A stretch of 64,000 nt of DNA from the NCBI RefSeq assembly GCF_014863585.1, contig NZ_CP062253.1:2878501-2942500 (forward strand). The letters are read 5' to 3'. The notes under the pieces were generated by a model, which had not been told where the DNA came from, did not search any database, and saw only the letters and a list, made by a program, of their open reading frames with translations. Made by a program: the position numbers and the translations under genes. The stretch is from Pseudomonas gozinkensis (lineage in GTDB: Bacteria; Pseudomonadota; Gammaproteobacteria; Pseudomonadales; Pseudomonadaceae). This document shows, piece after piece, positions 60,480 through 64,000 of the stretch (positions within the stretch are counted from its first letter, which is position 1; each line of letters starts with the position of its first letter).

Positions 60480-60767
60480 AAAAACCTCAAGTGATCGAAC
60501 AGCGGAACGTGCGCCTCTGCGCATGCGAGTGCCAAGCCGAAGTGTGTTGAAGACAAACGACCGCCGAACGGGCAGGACGATTGAGCCTGGCGCACTTCGT
60601 GAAAGTGGCCGGCTGTTCAAACCTGAGGGTTGTCATGGCTGCGGGCAGGCGCCGTTCGGGCGACTGCAAGAGGAGGCGCGATTTTAAGCCTTGTGTGGCG
60701 TTTGCCAAGGTGCCGTGCCTGCGACGTTGGGACGCAGGCCTGCCCGTTTCAGTACTAATCGCGCTGA

Positions 60768-60874
60768 TCGTTCCCACGCTCTGCGTGGGAATGCCTCCAT
60801 GGACGCTCCGCGTCCGCCGTTGGAAGGGACGCGGAGCGTCCCGGGCTGCATTCCCACGCGGAGCGTGGGAACGA
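60768..60874. repeat. Nested inverted repeat (CGTTCCCACGC family)
   Basis: Outer arms CGTTCCCACGCTCTGCGTGG (60769 on) and its inverted partner ending CGTGGGAACG at 60873 enclose inner arms GGACGCTCCGCGTCC (60801-60815) and GGACGCGGAGCGTCC (60827-60841), which are exact reverse complements. Each outer arm is itself a small palindrome. This is a common Pseudomonas dispersed repeat. The rest of the 60480-60998 spacer holds no gene I can support. Confidence 0.75.
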
Positions 60875-60998
60875 TCAAGGTCGGGAGCAGGATCGATAAC
60901 GGCAGCGCACTCATTGCCCGGATGAAAAGTTGCTGTATCGATCCGGTTTCCCTCGTTAGCCTGTGTGGTCGAATCGCGATTCTGATCCAGAGGCAAAG

Positions 60999-61895
60999 AT
61001 GCAGATAAGAGGCGAGCGCGCCGCCACGGCGTGCGGGCTGTTGGCGATTGTGTTGTGGAGCACCGCTGCCGGGTTGATCAGGGGCGTCAGTGAATATTTC
61101 GGTCCTCTGGGCGGGGCCGCGATGATTTACACCCTGGGGGCGATCCTGCTGGTGATGTTTCTCGGGCGACCGCGTCTTCGCTCCACGTCAATACTCTATC
61201 TCCTGCTCGGCAGTGGGTTGTTCGTTGCGTATGAGGTGTGTCTGTCTTTGGCGCTGGGGTTTGCCAGTGACCGGCAACAGGCGATCGAACTGGGCGTGGT
61301 CAATTACCTGTGGCCGTGCCTGACGGTGGTGCTGGCGATCTTCATGAACGGGCAGAAGACCCGTTGGTTCATCGTTCCCGGCAGTGCGCTCGCGCTGTTT
61401 GGCATTCTCTGGGTGGTCAGCGGTCAGGGCCTGTCGCTGCCGGGGATCATCGCCAACGTCAATTCCAATCCCCTGAGTTACAGCCTGGCGCTGGCCTGTG
61501 CGATCACGTTTGCGCTGTATTGCAACGTCACACGCCGCTATGCCAACGGGCAGAGTCTGGTGGTGCTGTTTTTCGTGCTGACGGCCATTGTGCTGTGGGT
61601 GAAGTGGGGCTTCAGCAGTGAACGGATTTCTGCATTCACGCTGGGCAACTCCCTGGAACTGATCGCCACCGGCATCGCCATGGCCGGCGGTTATGCGCTG
61701 TGGAACATCGGCATCCTGCGCGGCAACCTGACTTTGCTTGCGACCGCATCCTACGGCGCGCCGGTGCTGTCGTCGGCGTTCGCCGCGCTGTGGCTGGGTG
61801 TCAGTCTGCAGATGCAGTTCTGGCAGGGCGCGGTGCTGGTGACCGTGGGTTCGTTGATCTGCTGGCAGGCGACGCGGCAACGTCAGATCTCCTGA
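60999..61895 (+). CDS. yddG: EamA/DMT transporter, YddG-type aromatic amino acid exporter
   Basis: 298 residues from the ATG at 60999. Ten hydrophobic segments. ACGLLAIVLWSTAAGLIRGVSEYFGPLGGAAMIYTLGA at the start and ELGVVNYLWPCLTVVLAIF in the middle are typical of YddG, which exports aromatic amino acids. It is monocistronic as far as visible and convergent with the Rieske gene. Confidence 0.75.
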   Translation: MQIRGERAATACGLLAIVLWSTAAGLIRGVSEYFGPLGGAAMIYTLGAILLVMFLGRPRLRSTSILYLLLGSGLFVAYEVCLSLALGFASDRQQAIELGVVNYLWPCLTVVLAIFMNGQKTRWFIVPGSALALFGILWVVSGQGLSLPGIIANVNSNPLSYSLALACAITFALYCNVTRRYANGQSLVVLFFVLTAIVLWVKWGFSSERISAFTLGNSLELIATGIAMAGGYALWNIGILRGNLTLLATASYGAPVLSSAFAALWLGVSLQMQFWQGAVLVTVGSLICWQATRQRQIS

Positions 61896-61922
61896 AAAAA
61901 CCGGCGTTGCCGCGAATGCCGA

Positions 61923-63158
61923 TCAGCCCACGGACTTCAACGGAATCGGCCCCTTGAGCCGGTCCAGCATCGTGGCGCAGTACCAGTCATCGAACTGGCA
62001 GACGCCGGTTTCCGCCGTTTCCGAGTACGGCCCCGGTTCATAGGACGGAGAGGTCACGCCACGCTGGGTGCCTTCGACCAGGGTGCGGTCCTGATCGTTG
62101 GTGGCAATCCAGACTTTGGTCAGGCGTTCGAGGTCGTAATCCACGCCTTCCACCGCCGTGTCCGGCACCAGCCATTTGGTGGTGACCATGGTTTGCGTGG
62201 CGCTGATCGGCAACACCCGGAAGCTCAGCGCATGGTCGCCGAGGAAGTGGTTCCAGGTGGACGGGTAATGGAAGTAGAGCAAGGCGCCAATGTCCGGCTC
62301 GGCGGTCTTGTCCAGACGCCCGTTCACTGCCGGTTTGCCGTCCATGGTGTAGCTGACGGCACCGGAGGACAGCGGAATGCGGGTCATGCGGTACTGACCG
62401 TTGATGTCCATCACCAGGCGACTCGGCAATCCGGCCTGTTCGCAGGTGTTCCAGTAGGCCGACAACTGTGGGTCGTCTTCGCCGCTGAGGCCGCCCACCG
62501 ACAGGTTGTCGACGAAGGATTTCAGCAGCTCCGGGTGGGAGCCGTCGCAGTGGTAGCACTCGCGATTGTTCTCGAACACCAGTTTCCAGTTTCCGTTCTC
62601 GATGATGGTCGACTCGAACGCCACTTTGCAGTTATCGAGGTAATGCGGGGCGATGAACGGGCTGACGGCCTTGCGAAAGCCGTCAAAGTCCGGCGCCTTG
62701 GCGGCGACGCAGACATAGATGTAACTGTGCACGATTTCGCAATGCACCGACTTGAGGTTGTATTGGGTCTTGTCGAAATCCTGGCCCATGTTGCCGGCGA
62801 ACAGCAGGTTGCCGTCCAGCTCGTAGGTCCACTTGTGATAGGGGCAGACCATCTTCGCGACCTTGCCGTGCTCGTGTTCGCAGATTTTGGCGCCGCGATG
62901 GCGGCAGGCGTTATGGAACGCCCGAACCTCGCCATCCTTGCCGCGAACGACCGCGACCGGGTAATCACCGATCTGCAGGGTGAAGTACTGGCCGGGTTTG
63001 GAAATTTCGAAGGTGTGCCCGGCGAAAATCCAGTCCTTGTGCCAGATCTGTTCGAGGTCCTGGCGGTAGACGTTTTCATCCTTGTAGAGGGCGCCCGGCA
63101 GCGAGTGCCAGGGTTTACGCTGGGCGATCAGGTCAAACACGGTGTCTTTATTGTTCAT
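61923..63158 (-). CDS. Rieske oxygenase alpha subunit, GbcA/Stc2-like (quaternary amine)
   Basis: 411 residues from the ATG at 63158 (GAGGAAAAC upstream; the 15-bp longer start is rejected). Rieske ligands: CRHRGAKI and CPYHKWTY (C-x-H and C-x2-H). Mononuclear iron site: NNRECYHCDGSHPELL with both His. The tail GVTSPSYEPGPYSETAETGVCQF resembles glycine-betaine monooxygenase GbcA. It probably demethylates a quaternary ammonium compound such as a betaine. The reductase subunit is not in the window. Confidence 0.8.
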   Translation of the reverse strand: MNNKDTVFDLIAQRKPWHSLPGALYKDENVYRQDLEQIWHKDWIFAGHTFEISKPGQYFTLQIGDYPVAVVRGKDGEVRAFHNACRHRGAKICEHEHGKVAKMVCPYHKWTYELDGNLLFAGNMGQDFDKTQYNLKSVHCEIVHSYIYVCVAAKAPDFDGFRKAVSPFIAPHYLDNCKVAFESTIIENGNWKLVFENNRECYHCDGSHPELLKSFVDNLSVGGLSGEDDPQLSAYWNTCEQAGLPSRLVMDINGQYRMTRIPLSSGAVSYTMDGKPAVNGRLDKTAEPDIGALLYFHYPSTWNHFLGDHALSFRVLPISATQTMVTTKWLVPDTAVEGVDYDLERLTKVWIATNDQDRTLVEGTQRGVTSPSYEPGPYSETAETGVCQFDDWYCATMLDRLKGPIPLKSVG

Positions 63159-63261
63159 TGTTTTCCTCGTCATGCGCTTGGGGCCGGTATGGCTCTCAGC
63201 CTATCTGTGCCGGTAAAGCCGTCACAAACGACATTTCCTGCGGGCAATCGATGCGTTGAGG

Positions 63262-64000
63262 TTATGGGTGAGCGCGTTCGAAGATCGGCTCAAGCGTGGC
63301 GATGGCCGACGCAGACTGGCCCAGACTGCGAATCGCCTGTTTCACCGCGAGGCGGTGTTCGCTGCCGAGGCTTGAGGCGAACAGGTCGAACTTCTGTTCC
63401 AGCTCCCCCTGACTCAAGGCCGTTTCGGGATCGCCGCGTGCCGCCGTGACCGGGCTGACAAGCGAAGTGCCGTTTTTCAGCGTGACGGTGACGCGTGAAA
63501 GAATTTCATTGGGGAATCGCGCGGAAATATCGGCCGCTTCGACGATCTCGATGCGTGTGCTCAAGGCGCGGATGTCGGCGGCGTGGATGGATTCGCCGGT
63601 GACTTCGTCCGGCCCGAGTTTGCCCCTGACGATCAGCGCCGCCAGCGGAAAGGCCAGGGCGTATTGCGCCTGATCGGCATCCGCCGGAGTGTGACCTTGC
63701 AGGCACATCGACTCGTAAAAGGTCTCGACGCGGATTGTCTCGATGAGGTCAGCGTTTAGCGCAGGGTTGTCTTCTTGTAACTGAAGCATCGCGGTCAATG
63801 CTGGCTGAGCCCAGCGGCACACCGGCCAGGGTTTGAAATACTGGCTGTCGATTTCCCAGCGCTGGCCGAGATCACGCCAGTGCTCGGCGACCGAGGCGTC
63901 CTCGACAGTTTCCGCCGGCGCGCCGGTCACGCCTTCCCTGGCCATCAGCAGCGCATTCAATCCAACAAAGGCGCCGCTGCCGTGGGCATCGCGCAACATG
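63262..64000 (-). CDS. MmgE/PrpD family protein, 5' part beyond window
   Basis: The visible 246 residues are the C-terminal part; the frame is open at the window end and the Met at 63999 is internal. SQYFKPWPVCRWAQPALTAMLQLQ and the ETFYESMCLQGHTPADADQAQYALAFPLAALIVRGK segment match MmgE/PrpD proteins (2-methylcitrate dehydratase, cis-aconitate decarboxylase and relatives). It runs in the same direction as the Rieske gene, 104 bp upstream, so both may act on one substrate. The function is not defined. Confidence 0.75.
   Translation of the reverse strand, partial: MLRDAHGSGAFVGLNALLMAREGVTGAPAETVEDASVAEHWRDLGQRWEIDSQYFKPWPVCRWAQPALTAMLQLQEDNPALNADLIETIRVETFYESMCLQGHTPADADQAQYALAFPLAALIVRGKLGPDEVTGESIHAADIRALSTRIEIVEAADISARFPNEILSRVTVTLKNGTSLVSPVTAARGDPETALSQGELEQKFDLFASSLGSEHRLAVKQAIRSLGQSASAIATLEPIFERAHP

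Overview
The window looks like a chromosomal segment of a Pseudomonas, most likely of the P. fluorescens group. The evidence is about 60% GC with matching codon use, Pseudomonas-type REP elements, a REP-associated tyrosine transposase, a DUF6124 protein, an agu2-type agmatine operon and glycine-betaine-type catabolic genes. Assignments rest on reading the translated sequence and recalling families; no database search was run.

Layout. 1-4.4 kb: an accessory, partly AT-rich patch with two near-identical orphan PAAR spike proteins interleaved with immunity-like genes (SUFU-like, three DUF1629/MXAN_0049-type copies of which one is frameshifted, one DUF4265-like) and a decayed PAAR relic. 4.6-15.5 kb: one collinear uptake block (2OG-Fe(II) oxygenase, MetQ-MetN-MetI importer, Rbs-type importer, TonB receptor, APC permease) of unknown substrate. 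15.5-19.4 kb: ordinary small genes, an alcohol dehydrogenase and tRNA-Gln(TTG). 19.6-23 kb: the most interesting locus, a radical SAM/SPASM maturase with three upstream proteins that all end in a 'GDL' domain (DUF1843 type; two carry a DUF1842-type domain in front). This is a candidate peptide- or protein-modification system.

23.7-28.3 kb: TetR regulator, a ProC-like reductase, an Old Yellow Enzyme-type demethylase and a betaine-binding protein, tied together by TGTAC(A) palindromes. This suggests catabolism of an N-methylated amine such as proline betaine. 28.4-33.8 kb: 2-hydroxycarboxylate transporter, LysR, LeuCD-like hydratase, MaoC hydratase and a PanB relic. 33.8-40.4 kb: LysE/Lrp pair, an HD-GNAT fusion, XRE, RidA, LysR, a second radical SAM protein and the agu2R-like regulator. 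40.5-44.8 kb: the agu2ABCA'-like agmatine operon, including a Tat-exported agmatine deiminase. 44.8-52 kb: GST, RidA, thioesterase, a stand-alone FecR N-domain, a tyrosine phosphatase fused to an autotransporter barrel, AraC and an MHS transporter.

52.1-55.6 kb: a mobile-element hot spot with a REP-associated transposase between long direct repeats and an IS110-family element with a structured non-coding 3' region. 55.6-64 kb: DUF6124, RidA, RlhA (23S rRNA hydroxylation), an MFS transporter, a YddG-type exporter, a GbcA/Stc2-like Rieske oxygenase and an MmgE/PrpD protein cut by the window end.
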